A program made the translations under genes and the position numbers. The notes under the pieces were generated by a model. The model was not told the origin of the DNA, made no database searches, and saw nothing but the letters and a program-made list of their open reading frames with translations. Shown here piece by piece: positions 25,045 to 34,244 of a stretch of 64,000 nt of DNA (positions are counted from its first letter, which is position 1; every line of letters starts with the position of its first letter). The DNA is from Streptomyces prunicolor NBRC 13075 (GTDB lineage: Bacteria > Actinomycetota > Actinomycetes > Streptomycetales > Streptomycetaceae), in assembly GCF_000367365.1 (NCBI RefSeq), contig NZ_BARF01000047.1:183191-247190 (forward strand), given 5' to 3'.

Positions 25045-26061
25045 GTGGACGACCCCCGGCCCGATGTGCTGCTGACCGGGCTGCTCTTCTACGACCTCGT
25101 CCTCACGGGTCTGGGGCAGCCGCCGACGCCGGGCGAGGAGATCTGGACGGCCGGCATGGGCTGCGGCCCCGGCGGCATCGCGAACCTCGCGGTCGCCGCG
25201 TCCCGCTTCGGCCTGAAGACCTCCCTGGCCACGGTCTTCGGCGACGACTTCTACGGCGCGTACTGCCATGAGGTCCTCGCCGGCCAGGAGGGCGTCGACC
25301 TCTCCCTGTCCCGCACCGCGAACGGCTGGCACACTCCCGTCACCGTCTCGCTCGCGCACGGCGACGACCGGGCGCTGGTCACCCACGGCCAGGAACCGCC
25401 GTACTCGCAGGACGTGCTGATGGGCGACCCGCCCGAGGCGCGGACCGCGCTGGTGCACCTGGAGGCCGAGCCGCGCGGCTGGCTCGCCAAGGCCTCCGCG
25501 AACGGCACGCAGATCTTCGCCGATGTCGGCTGGGACCCCACCGAGCAGTGGTCCCGCGACCTGCTCGACCAGCTCGCCCTGTGCCACGCCTTCCTCCCGA
25601 ACGAGGCCGAGGCGATGGCCTACACCCGTACCGACAGCGCGGTCGCGGCGCTCGGCATCCTCACCGAACTGGTGCCGGTCACGGTGATCACGCGGGGCGG
25701 GGACGGGGCGATCGCCGTCGACCAGACGACCGGCGAGTACGCGGAGGTCCCGGCCCTGGCCGTCGACGTCCTGGACGCGACGGGCGCCGGTGACGTGTTC
25801 GGCGCGAGCTTCGTCGCGGCCTCGCTCGGCGGCTGGCCGCTGGAGGAACGGCTGCGGTTCGCGGTGCTCGCGGCCGGGCTGTCCGTCCAGCACCACGGCG
25901 GCGCGCTGGCGGCACCCGGCTGGTACGGCGTCGACCGTTGGCTGCATACAGTCCGCGATCCGGAACTGCGGCGTGCATACGGCTTCCTCGTCGACAGGAT
26001 CCCGGCGGACCCCGGCCCGCCTGTCGCCTACGCGCCCGTCACTCCCCCCGTACCGCAGTAG
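25045..26061 (+). CDS. PfkB-family carbohydrate kinase
   Basis: A 338-residue sugar kinase. GTG 25045 is preferred over 25003 because GAGAGG precedes it. Motifs: GMGCGPGGIANLAVAASRFG (ribokinase signature 1) and DATGAGDVFGASF with the catalytic Asp (signature 2). It phosphorylates a sugar or nucleoside with ATP. First gene of the plus-strand operon running to 36760, opposite the DeoR-GH4 pair. An attractive role is phosphorylating an imported sugar or disaccharide before GH4 cleavage; that is inference. Confidence 0.88.
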   Translation: MDDPRPDVLLTGLLFYDLVLTGLGQPPTPGEEIWTAGMGCGPGGIANLAVAASRFGLKTSLATVFGDDFYGAYCHEVLAGQEGVDLSLSRTANGWHTPVTVSLAHGDDRALVTHGQEPPYSQDVLMGDPPEARTALVHLEAEPRGWLAKASANGTQIFADVGWDPTEQWSRDLLDQLALCHAFLPNEAEAMAYTRTDSAVAALGILTELVPVTVITRGGDGAIAVDQTTGEYAEVPALAVDVLDATGAGDVFGASFVAASLGGWPLEERLRFAVLAAGLSVQHHGGALAAPGWYGVDRWLHTVRDPELRRAYGFLVDRIPADPGPPVAYAPVTPPVPQ

Positions 26062-26161
26062 CCCCCCTCCCGCATCTCAAGTCCCTTGCAAGTCCCCCCA
26101 CTTGAGTCCCTCGTATGCACGACCCGAACAGATCGAACAGATCCGAAAGGCGGTGGGAGCT

Positions 26162-27448
26162 GTGCGGCTCTCACGAAGAGGCCTGCTCCGTGCGGGCCTG
26201 GCCGGTACGGCCGCCACGGCGCTCGGCGGCCTGACGTCCGGCTGCGCCGTACCGACCGGTTCCACCGGCCGGAACATGGTCCTGTGGTACTGGGACGGCG
26301 GCCTCGGCGACACGGTCGTCAAGAACGCCAAGGCGCGTTACGACAGTACGGTCGACCTCCAGGCGATCAAGATCGGCGGCTACTACCGGTCCAAGCTGAT
26401 CACCACGATGGCCGGCAAGGCCCACATCCCCGACATCGCCGGCCTCAAGGGCGAGGACATGGCGTCCTATCTGCCCAACGCCGACCAGTTCGTGGACCTC
26501 AGGACACTCGGCGCGGACAAGTACAAGAGCCAGTACCTGAAGTGGAAATGGGAGCAGGGCATCGCCGACGACGGCACGATGGTCGGCTTCCCCATCGACT
26601 GCGGTCCGGTGGCGCACTTCTACCAGTTCGCCGTGTTCCGCAAGGCCGGTCTGCCGTACGAACCGGCAGACGTGTCACGGGAGTTGAACACCTGGGAGAA
26701 GTTCTTCGCGGCGGGCGAGCAGCTGAAGAAGCGGATTCCCGGGACCTCGCTGGTCACCGACGTCAACAGCATCTTCGAGAACGTGGTGAACCAGGGCTCC
26801 AAGCGGTACGTCGACAAGGACCGTCACTTCATCGGCGACCAGGAACACGTGCGCAACGCCTGGGCGTTGGCGGTGGAGGCCAAGCAGCGCAAGATCGTCT
26901 CGGATCTGGTCAGCGGCACACCGGACGCGCTCTCGGCCGAACAGGACGGCAAGCTGCCCAGCCAGCTCAACGCCTCCTGGGCGACCAGCGACATCAAGAC
27001 GGGCGTACCAAAGACCAAGGGGCGATGGCGAGTTGCCCAGATGCCGGTGCGGCCGGCCAACAACGGCGGTTCGTTCCTGTCGATCACGAAGGCGTGCCGG
27101 GAGCCCGAGCGGGCCTTCGAGATCATCACCTGGATCCTGAACGCGGCCAACCAGGCCCAGGGGTTCGTCGACGCGGGCCTGTTCCCCTCCACTCCCGCCT
27201 CGTACGACCTCAAGACGGTGCGGGTCGCGGACCCGTTCTTCGGCGGCCAGGACACGATGGACGTCTTCGGGCCGGCCGCGCAGAGGATCACGGTCGCCTA
27301 CAACAGCCCGTTCGACAGCGCGCTCGGGCAGCCCCTCAAGGACGAGATCAAGAACGTCGGTGTCCTCGGCAAGGACCCCAAGAAGGCCTGGAGTGACGCC
27401 ATGAGCAAGTGCCGGCGCATCGCGGACCACCTGGGGGTGAGCTACTGA
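26162..27448 (+). CDS. Sugar ABC transporter substrate-binding lipoprotein (Tat-exported)
   Basis: A 428-residue protein from GTG 26162. The leader combines a twin-arginine motif (LSRRGLLRAG) with a lipobox ending GLTSGC, so it is probably a folded, lipid-anchored CUT1-class binding protein. The mature region starts NMVLWYWDGGLGD. It ends with TGA overlapping the ATG of the first permease (TGATG), giving coupled expression. No ATPase gene lies in the operon, which is usual because CUT1 importers in Streptomyces commonly share the MsiK ATPase. Confidence 0.9.
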   Translation: MRLSRRGLLRAGLAGTAATALGGLTSGCAVPTGSTGRNMVLWYWDGGLGDTVVKNAKARYDSTVDLQAIKIGGYYRSKLITTMAGKAHIPDIAGLKGEDMASYLPNADQFVDLRTLGADKYKSQYLKWKWEQGIADDGTMVGFPIDCGPVAHFYQFAVFRKAGLPYEPADVSRELNTWEKFFAAGEQLKKRIPGTSLVTDVNSIFENVVNQGSKRYVDKDRHFIGDQEHVRNAWALAVEAKQRKIVSDLVSGTPDALSAEQDGKLPSQLNASWATSDIKTGVPKTKGRWRVAQMPVRPANNGGSFLSITKACREPERAFEIITWILNAANQAQGFVDAGLFPSTPASYDLKTVRVADPFFGGQDTMDVFGPAAQRITVAYNSPFDSALGQPLKDEIKNVGVLGKDPKKAWSDAMSKCRRIADHLGVSY

Positions 27449-28407
27449 TGGCCACCGCACTGGACAAGCCCCCTGCCGCCGTGGACAGTTCGTCCGCCTC
27501 CTCGCGGCCCAAGAACGGCTTCCGCAAGTACTGGCATCTGTATGCCGCGATCTCCCCGTTCTATCTGCTGTTCCTCTGCTTCGGGTTGATCCCCGTCGGC
27601 TTCTCGTTCTACCTCTCCCTGCACCGCTGGGACGGCCTCGGCTCCATGGAGTGGGCGGGTCTGTCGCAGTACAAGTACCTGCTGAGCGACACCGACTTCT
27701 GGAACTCGATCGGCAACACCCTCATCATCTGGGCGCTGGCGACGTTCCCCATGATCTTCCTCGCGATGATCACGGCCGTGATGCTCAACTCGGCGGTCCG
27801 CTTCAAGAACGTGTACCGCTTCGCCTACTTCCTCCCGAACGTCACCTCGGTGGTGGCCATCGCGATCGTCTTCGGCTCGGTGTTCTCCACCAACTTCGGC
27901 CTGGTGAACGCCCTGTTGCAGGCGGTGGGCATCGACCAGATCGCCTGGCTGAACACCCCGTGGGGCATCAAGATCGCGATCGCGACGCTGATGACCTGGC
28001 AGTGGACCGGCTACAACGCGATCATCTTCCTCGCCGGTCTGCAGACCATCCCGAGCGAGGTGTACGAGGCGGCCCGGATGGACGGCGCTGGACCGGTCCA
28101 AACCTTCTTCCGGATCACGCTGCCGATGATGCGGCCGGTACTGCTGTTCGTGCTCGTCATCTCGACGGTCACCGGTCTGCAGAGCTTCTCCGAACCACAG
28201 GTACTGCTGCAGAACACCTCCAACGACTCGACGTTCGCGGGCGGTCCGGGCCACTCCGGCCAGACGATGGTCCTGTACTTCTTCCAACAGACCTTCGACA
28301 ACAACGACTTCGGTTACGGCGCCGCCGTGGCCTGGGGCATCTTCCTCGTCGTCATCATCTTCTCCATCGTCAACTGGCGCCTGGTGCAGCGCCGGGGCGA
28401 AGACTAG
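27448..28407 (+). CDS. Sugar ABC transporter permease (CUT1, MalF-like)
   Basis: A 319-residue membrane protein with six predicted segments, the first being LYAAISPFYLLFLCFGLIPV. The EAA loop (SEVYEAARMDGAGPVQTFF) is intact near residue 210; it contains a copy of the TGGACCGGTCCA palindrome at 28089-28100. It starts in the TGATG overlap with the binding-protein gene and forms the import channel with the next gene. Confidence 0.92.
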   Translation: MATALDKPPAAVDSSSASSRPKNGFRKYWHLYAAISPFYLLFLCFGLIPVGFSFYLSLHRWDGLGSMEWAGLSQYKYLLSDTDFWNSIGNTLIIWALATFPMIFLAMITAVMLNSAVRFKNVYRFAYFLPNVTSVVAIAIVFGSVFSTNFGLVNALLQAVGIDQIAWLNTPWGIKIAIATLMTWQWTGYNAIIFLAGLQTIPSEVYEAARMDGAGPVQTFFRITLPMMRPVLLFVLVISTVTGLQSFSEPQVLLQNTSNDSTFAGGPGHSGQTMVLYFFQQTFDNNDFGYGAAVAWGIFLVVIIFSIVNWRLVQRRGED

Positions 28408-28420
28408 GGAGTCGGTCACC

Positions 28421-29284
28421 ATGGCATTCCTTCAAGGCACACGGCGACCGAAGGCCATCCGGGGCACCCGGAAGCGCGGCATCGCCCTCCATGTATCCCT
28501 GATCCTGGGCGTGTTGCTCTCGGCCTTCCCGTTCTACTGGGCCGTGATCATGTCGACGCACACCTCGTCGGAGATCTTCTCCTACCCGCCGAAGCTGCTG
28601 CCGGGCACGCACTTCCTGGAGAACGTGCGCAGCCTCTTCGACAACATCGACTTCTTCGGCTCGATGTTCAACTCGGTACTCGTGGCGGGGTCGGTGACCT
28701 TCCTGGTCCTGTTCTTCGACTCACTGGCCGCGTTCGTCTTCGCCAAGTTCCAATTCCCCGGCAAGAACGTGCTGTTCGCGCTGCTCATGGTCATCTTCAT
28801 GGTGCCGGCGCAGCTCGCGGCCATCCCGCAGTTCGTCATCATGGCGAAGCTGGGCTGGATCGGCTCGATGACCGCGCTGATCGTGCCGGCGGCGGCCAAC
28901 GCGTTCGGCATCTTCTGGATGCGCCAGTACATGAAGAGCGCGATCCACGACGAACTCCTCGACGCCTCCCGCATCGACGGCGCGAACTTCCTGCGCCAGT
29001 ACTGGCACGTGGCCCTCCCGGTGGTCCGCCCGGGCCTCGCCTTCCTGGGCATCTTCACCTTCATGGGCCAGTGGAACGACTACGCCTGGCCCCTGATCGC
29101 CCTCACCAACCCGAACAACGTCACCCTCCAGGTGGCCCTGTCCCAGCTCAACGGCACCCACGGCACCACCGACTACGGAATGGTCATGACCGGCGCGCTC
29201 CTCGCCCTCGTCCCCCTGCTGATCGTGTTCGCGGTCGGCGCCAAGCAGATCATCGGCGACCTCGGCAAGGGAGCCATCCGCTGA
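28421..29284 (+). CDS. Sugar ABC transporter permease (CUT1, MalG-like)
   Basis: A 287-residue membrane protein, ATG 28421 behind GGGAG. The first segment is HVSLILGVLLSAFPFYWAVI. The EAA loop is HDELLDASRIDGANFLRQYW. Its stop overlaps the next gene's ATG (TGATG at 29282-29286), so the glycosidase is translated directly after the transporter. This couples uptake to intracellular hydrolysis. Confidence 0.92.
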   Translation: MAFLQGTRRPKAIRGTRKRGIALHVSLILGVLLSAFPFYWAVIMSTHTSSEIFSYPPKLLPGTHFLENVRSLFDNIDFFGSMFNSVLVAGSVTFLVLFFDSLAAFVFAKFQFPGKNVLFALLMVIFMVPAQLAAIPQFVIMAKLGWIGSMTALIVPAAANAFGIFWMRQYMKSAIHDELLDASRIDGANFLRQYWHVALPVVRPGLAFLGIFTFMGQWNDYAWPLIALTNPNNVTLQVALSQLNGTHGTTDYGMVMTGALLALVPLLIVFAVGAKQIIGDLGKGAIR

Positions 29285-32205
29285 TGACCGACCCGCTCTT
29301 CGCGCTCCGCCCCTGGGAGTCACCCGAGGTGACCTCCTGGGGGCGGTTGCCCATGTCCGCCGTCGACCGCCGCGCCGGTGCCGTGTCCCTCGACGGCGAC
29401 TGGCGCTTTCAGCTGCTGCCGGCGCCGGACGCGCCCTTGGCGGACGCCTGGTCGTCCGCATACGTGCCGGGCGTATGGACCATGCAGGATACGGACGACC
29501 TTCCGCAGTACACGAACGTCCGTATGCCGTATGCAGAATTCCCTCCACTGTCGCCCGCGGCCAATCCGACGGGCGTGTACGAGCGTGAGATCGACGTCCC
29601 GGCGGACTGGGCCGGGCGGCGGATCGTGCTCCAGATCGGGGCCGCCGAGAGCGTGCTGCTCGTGCACGTGAACGGGCGGCCCGTCGGCATCTCCAAGGAC
29701 TCCCACCTCGCCGCCGAGTTCGACCTCTCAGGCGTCGTACGTCCCGGCGCGCGGGCCACCGTACGGCTGACCGTCGTCAAGTGGTCGGACTCCTCGCACA
29801 TCGAGGACCAGGACCAGTGGTGGCACGGGGGCATCACGCGCTCCGTGTTGCTGTACGCGATCGATCCGCTGTATCTCGCGGACGTGACCGTGCGGGCGTC
29901 CTACGACGGCGAGCTGCGGGTCGACTGCCAGGTGCGGAACGCGGGCGGCGCGCTGCCCGCCGGGTGGTGGGTCAGCGGTGATCTCGACGGTCAACTCCTC
30001 ACCCAGGACGAGGAGTTCGACCGGTTCAACGCCGAGGACGACCGGGTCTCCGACTTCCTCGGCGAGGCCCGCATGCGCGCCACGGTGCCCGAGGTCCGCA
30101 CCTGGAACGCCGAGACACCCGAGCTCTACGGCCTCACCGTCCGCCTGCACCGCGCCGACGGAACGGTCGCCGACTCGTCGTACCGGCGCATCGGTTTCCG
30201 TGACGTGCAGATCGTCGGGCGGGACCTGCTCGTCAACGGCGAGCGCGTGTACATCCGCGGCGTCAACCGGCACGACTTCCATCCGCTGACCGGCCGCACG
30301 GTGTCGTACGACGACATGCGCGCGGATCTGGTGCTGCTGAAGCGGTTCGGTTTCAACGCGGTCCGCACCGCGCACTACCCGAACGACCCGGCGCTCTACG
30401 ACCTCGCCGACGAGCTGGGTTTCTACGTCGTCGACGAGGCGGACATCGAGTCGCACGACCACGCGCACGAGATCGCGGACGACCCGCGCTATCTGAACGC
30501 GTTCGTGGACCGGGTGTCGAGGATGGTGCTGCGCGACAAGAACCACCCCTCCGTCATCATCTGGTCGCTCGGCAACGAGTCCGACTACGGCGCCAACCAC
30601 GATGCGGCGGCCGGCTGGGTCCGGCGCCACGACCCCACTAGACCGGTCCAATACGAGGGCGCGGCCAAGCGCGGCTGGGCCGACCCGGACCTCGCCTCCG
30701 ACATCGCGTGCCCGATGTACGCGCCGCTGGAGGACTGTGTCGCGCACGCCCTGTCCGGCGAGCAGACCAAGCCGTTGATCCAGTGCGAGTACTCGCACGC
30801 GATGGGCAACAGCAACGGAACCCTCGCGGCCCACTGGGCCGCCATCGAGTCAACCCCGGGTCTTCAGGGCGGCTTCATCTGGGAGTTCTGGGACCACGGG
30901 ATCCTGCAACGTGTGAGCGACGGAAGACCCACCGGCCGCGCGGGTGCCGGACTGTATGACAACGGTGTCGCCGCGCCCGGTCAACGCTGGGCGTACGGCG
31001 GTGACTTCGGCGAGTCGATCCACGACGGCGCGTTCATCGCGGACGGCGTGGTGTTTCCCGACCGCACGCCCAAGCCGGTCATGTTCGAGCACCGGGAGAT
31101 CGCGGCGCCGGTGCGCATCGAGAGCTTCCGGCACGAGGGCATCGTCCTCGGCAACCACCAGCACTTCCGGGGCCTCGAATGGCTGTCCGGGACTTGGGAG
31201 TTGGCGCTCGCGGACGGTCGTACGCTGACCGCTCCGGCCGAACTGCCCGCCCTGTGCCCGGGCGAGACGGTGGCCGTGCCGCTGCCGTTCGAGCTGCCGG
31301 AGGACGGCGGCGAGGCCTGGCTGACGCTGCGCGTGACGACGGCCGAGGACCAGCCGTGGGCGCCACGCGGCACGGACGTGTGCGCACCCCAGGTCCGGCT
31401 ACGGGCGGCAACTCCCGTGCCGCCGACGGTGGTTGGCGGTGGCCGGGTCGAGGTCGACGGCGAAGGCCTGTTGATCCACCCGCTGTTGACTCTCGCCCCG
31501 ACCCTGTCCCTGTGGCGGGCGCCCACCGACAACGACGAGTTGGGCGGTATGGCGGCGCGCTGGCGGACCTGGGGGCTCGACTCGCTGGTCCGAAAGGTTG
31601 TTTCAGTGCGGCGTGACGGCGAGCGGGTGACGACGGTCGCCGAGTACGCCGGGGCTGTCGGTGTGGTCCGGCACTGTCAGGTGTTCACGCCGGTGGAGGG
31701 CGGGGTGCTGGTCGAGGAATCGGCCGAGCTGCCCGAGGAGTTCGTCGACGTGGCCCGGGTGGGGACCGTGTTCGAGACGGTGCCGGGTCTTGATCTGCTG
31801 GAGTGGTTCGGCCGGGGTCCCTGGGAGTCGTACCCCGACCGCAGCACGGGCGCGCCCGTGGGCCACCACTCGGTTCCCGTCGACGAGTTGTTCACTCCGT
31901 ATCTGCGACCGCAGGAGAGCGGCGGCCGACACGGGGTACGGCGGTTCACGCTGTCGGCGCCGGACGCCACCGGTCTCGCGGTCGACCTCGACGAGCCCCG
32001 CCAGGTCTCGGTGACCCGCCATCGCGCCGAGGACCTGACCGCCGTACGGCATCACGACGAACTGGTGCCGCGCGCGTCCTGTGTGGTGCAACTCGATGCG
32101 GTGCACCGAGGGTTGGGCACGGCCTCGTGCGGTCCCGACACGTCGGCGGAGTATCTCGTCGCACCGGGTGTCCATCGCTGGAGCTGGACCCTGCGCGTTC
32201 TCTGA
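29284..32205 (+). CDS. GH2 beta-galactosidase (LacZ-like)
   Basis: A 973-residue cytoplasmic enzyme. LacZ landmarks: sugar-binding jelly roll (TGVYEREIDVPADWAGRRI), TAHYPNDPALYDLADELG, the acid/base Glu in IIWSLGNESDYGANH, the nucleophile Glu in LIQCEYSHAMGNSNG, and GGFIWEFWDHG. The C-terminal beta-gal small-chain domain (ESYPDRSTGAPVG, then TPYLRPQESGGRHGV) is complete. It cleaves terminal beta-galactose from oligosaccharides brought in by the co-transcribed importer. Directly after its stop lies a 15-bp repeat. Confidence 0.94.
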   Translation: MTDPLFALRPWESPEVTSWGRLPMSAVDRRAGAVSLDGDWRFQLLPAPDAPLADAWSSAYVPGVWTMQDTDDLPQYTNVRMPYAEFPPLSPAANPTGVYEREIDVPADWAGRRIVLQIGAAESVLLVHVNGRPVGISKDSHLAAEFDLSGVVRPGARATVRLTVVKWSDSSHIEDQDQWWHGGITRSVLLYAIDPLYLADVTVRASYDGELRVDCQVRNAGGALPAGWWVSGDLDGQLLTQDEEFDRFNAEDDRVSDFLGEARMRATVPEVRTWNAETPELYGLTVRLHRADGTVADSSYRRIGFRDVQIVGRDLLVNGERVYIRGVNRHDFHPLTGRTVSYDDMRADLVLLKRFGFNAVRTAHYPNDPALYDLADELGFYVVDEADIESHDHAHEIADDPRYLNAFVDRVSRMVLRDKNHPSVIIWSLGNESDYGANHDAAAGWVRRHDPTRPVQYEGAAKRGWADPDLASDIACPMYAPLEDCVAHALSGEQTKPLIQCEYSHAMGNSNGTLAAHWAAIESTPGLQGGFIWEFWDHGILQRVSDGRPTGRAGAGLYDNGVAAPGQRWAYGGDFGESIHDGAFIADGVVFPDRTPKPVMFEHREIAAPVRIESFRHEGIVLGNHQHFRGLEWLSGTWELALADGRTLTAPAELPALCPGETVAVPLPFELPEDGGEAWLTLRVTTAEDQPWAPRGTDVCAPQVRLRAATPVPPTVVGGGRVEVDGEGLLIHPLLTLAPTLSLWRAPTDNDELGGMAARWRTWGLDSLVRKVVSVRRDGERVTTVAEYAGAVGVVRHCQVFTPVEGGVLVEESAELPEEFVDVARVGTVFETVPGLDLLEWFGRGPWESYPDRSTGAPVGHHSVPVDELFTPYLRPQESGGRHGVRRFTLSAPDATGLAVDLDEPRQVSVTRHRAEDLTAVRHHDELVPRASCVVQLDAVHRGLGTASCGPDTSAEYLVAPGVHRWSWTLRVL

Positions 32206-32250
32206 AATCCGCGGCTTCCGAATCCGCGGCTTCCGAATCCCAGCCTTGAA
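32206..32250. repeat. Three 15-bp repeats abutting the GH2 stop codon
   Basis: Two identical units AATCCGCGGCTTCCG (32206-32220, 32221-32235) and a decayed third (32236-32250) begin with the very first base after the TGA. They fill half of the 83-bp spacer before the metallophosphoesterase. Confidence 0.93.
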
Positions 32251-32288
32251 CTCCCCCGCTTTCGCGGGCACTTATCCACGGAGCACAC

Positions 32289-34157
32289 ATGTGTACTTCG
32301 CATGAGCACGAGCACGACCACGAGCAGGTCGCGACAGCCCAGGCCGGTGCCGGACGGCGCAGTTTCCTGCGGGCGACGGCGCTGCTCGGCGCCGCCGCCA
32401 CGGCCGGCGTCACACTCCCGACCGCCGCCGAGGCGGCCCCCACCTCGGCTTCTGTGAAGGCGAGTTGGCGCCCCGACACCGACAGCCGGCGCTTCACCCT
32501 CGCGGTGATGCCGGACACCCAGTACCTCTTCGACGGGCCGAGCATCGACAAGGCGCCGATCGAGGCCTCGCTGCGCTATCTCCTGGAGCACGGCAAGGAC
32601 GAGAACATCGTGTTCCTGTCCCACCTGGGCGACCTCACACAGAACGGCGCGAAGCCCGAATTCGCCGCGATCGGCGAGGCGTTCAGGCTGCTGGACCGGC
32701 GGGGCGTCGGGTACAGCGTGCTGGCCGGCAACCACGACGTGAACTCGTCGACCGACGACCAGCGCGGCTCGTCGCCGTACCTGGACACGTTCGGGCCGGG
32801 GCGCTTCAAGGGCGCGCGCACGTTCGGGGGCGCGTCCGCCGACGGCTACAACACGTACCACCTCTTCGAGGCGGCGGGCCGCGAGTGGATGGTGCTGGCG
32901 CTGGACTGGCGGCTGTCGGCGAAGGGGTACGCGTGGGCCAAGAGCGTTCTGGCTCAGCATCCGCACACTCCGGTGATCCTTACGACGCACGAGCTGGTCG
33001 TCGAGGACGACCAACTGTCGGACTACGGGCAGCAGTTGTGGGACCAGTTGATCGAGGACCACGACCAGATCTTCCTCACGCTCAACGGGCACTACTGGCC
33101 CGCCGGTCGGGCGACGCGCAAGAACGCGGCGGGCAATGACGTCCACCTGCACCTGACGAACTATCAGAACCGTTACTTCGGCGGCGCCGCGATGATCCGC
33201 CTGTACCGCTTCGACCTGGACCGGGGGGTCATCGACGTCGAGACGGTCTCCCCGTGGATCCTGGGCCGGGCGGCAAAGGGCCTGAACGAGTTGGAGCGCC
33301 AGGAGATCGAACTCAGCGGCGACGCCGACCGGTTCACCGTCGACATCGGCTTCGGGGACCGCTTCTCCGGCTTCGCTCCCGTGCCCGCGCGTGCGTCGCG
33401 GCCCGCCTCGAAGCTCCTCGTCCCCGGCACGGTGGCGTACTGGCGCTTCGACGGACACTCCGACGCCACGGCCGTCAGCGGCACGGTCCGCGACCAGTCC
33501 GGGCGCGGCAACGACCTCACCCTCGTCACGGTCGGCGGCTCCACCCTGAACTGGTCCTCGGACCACCACCCCGACCAACCGGGCCACGGCAGCCTGGAGT
33601 TCACGGGCTACAAGTCGCCGCTCAAGGGCGCGTATCTGCGCACGGTCGACGGGGCTCCGCTCAACTCGGTGACGTTCAAGCGGGGTTACACGATTGAGGT
33701 GTTCTACCGGCTGCCGGCCGACTGGGACCCCGACCACAACGCCTGGTCCGGGGTGGTCAGTCGGACCGGCACGGGCGGCGCCGCGGGCAAGACGGCGGAC
33801 GACCCGGACGAGCCCCTCGCCACGCTCTCGCTCTCCAACGACCGTGAACCGCAGTGGGCGGTGCGGCCGTTGAACCAGGAGGGCATCGCCAGCAACTGGG
33901 GTCAGGAGACCCCGCTGGAGACCTGGTGGCACCTCGCCGTCGTCAACGACGGCAAGCACACCACGCTCTACGTCGAGGGCTGCCCGGTCGTGCGCAATCC
34001 GACGGCAACCGCCGTGGGCCTCACCTCGGTCGGCCTGCCCTGGCTGCTCGGCGGTTACGAGTACGCCGGGAAGATCGACCAGATCCTGCACGGCCGGCTC
34101 GGCGACGTCCGGATCGTCGAACGGGCGCTGCCCGTCACCTCCTTCATGAACCACTGA
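32289..34157 (+). CDS. Tat-exported metallophosphoesterase with C-terminal LamG-type domain
   Basis: A 622-residue exported protein, ATG 32289 behind GGAG. The N-terminus is histidine-rich (HEHEHDHEQ), then a twin-arginine leader (GRRSFLRATALLG) cut near TAAEA. Catalytic motifs of the calcineurin-like fold: MPDTQY, HLGDLTQNG, AGNHDVN, TTHELV, LNGHYW. From about residue 385 (GTVAYWRFDG) to the end is a concanavalin-like LamG domain with WWHLAVVNDGKHTTLYVEG, which would bind a sugar. It probably removes phosphate from a polymer outside the cell; substrate inferred only. Confidence 0.86.
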   Translation: MCTSHEHEHDHEQVATAQAGAGRRSFLRATALLGAAATAGVTLPTAAEAAPTSASVKASWRPDTDSRRFTLAVMPDTQYLFDGPSIDKAPIEASLRYLLEHGKDENIVFLSHLGDLTQNGAKPEFAAIGEAFRLLDRRGVGYSVLAGNHDVNSSTDDQRGSSPYLDTFGPGRFKGARTFGGASADGYNTYHLFEAAGREWMVLALDWRLSAKGYAWAKSVLAQHPHTPVILTTHELVVEDDQLSDYGQQLWDQLIEDHDQIFLTLNGHYWPAGRATRKNAAGNDVHLHLTNYQNRYFGGAAMIRLYRFDLDRGVIDVETVSPWILGRAAKGLNELERQEIELSGDADRFTVDIGFGDRFSGFAPVPARASRPASKLLVPGTVAYWRFDGHSDATAVSGTVRDQSGRGNDLTLVTVGGSTLNWSSDHHPDQPGHGSLEFTGYKSPLKGAYLRTVDGAPLNSVTFKRGYTIEVFYRLPADWDPDHNAWSGVVSRTGTGGAAGKTADDPDEPLATLSLSNDREPQWAVRPLNQEGIASNWGQETPLETWWHLAVVNDGKHTTLYVEGCPVVRNPTATAVGLTSVGLPWLLGGYEYAGKIDQILHGRLGDVRIVERALPVTSFMNH

Positions 34158-34210
34158 CTCATGGATCACTGGCTTTGGTTCATGGATCACTGACTTCATG
34201 AACCACTGAC
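34143..34210. repeat. 16-bp repeats copied from the end of the metallophosphoesterase gene
   Basis: TTCATGAACCACTGAC spans the last codons and stop of the gene (34143-34158). It recurs exactly at 34195-34210 and with two changes at 34179-34194; a further degraded copy starts at 34159. Each copy repeats the Phe-Met-Asn-His-stop reading. The array fills most of the spacer before the PHP-domain gene. Confidence 0.93.
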
Positions 34211-34244
34211 AGCCCTCCAGCCTCCAGAGGACTTCCGAACCATC

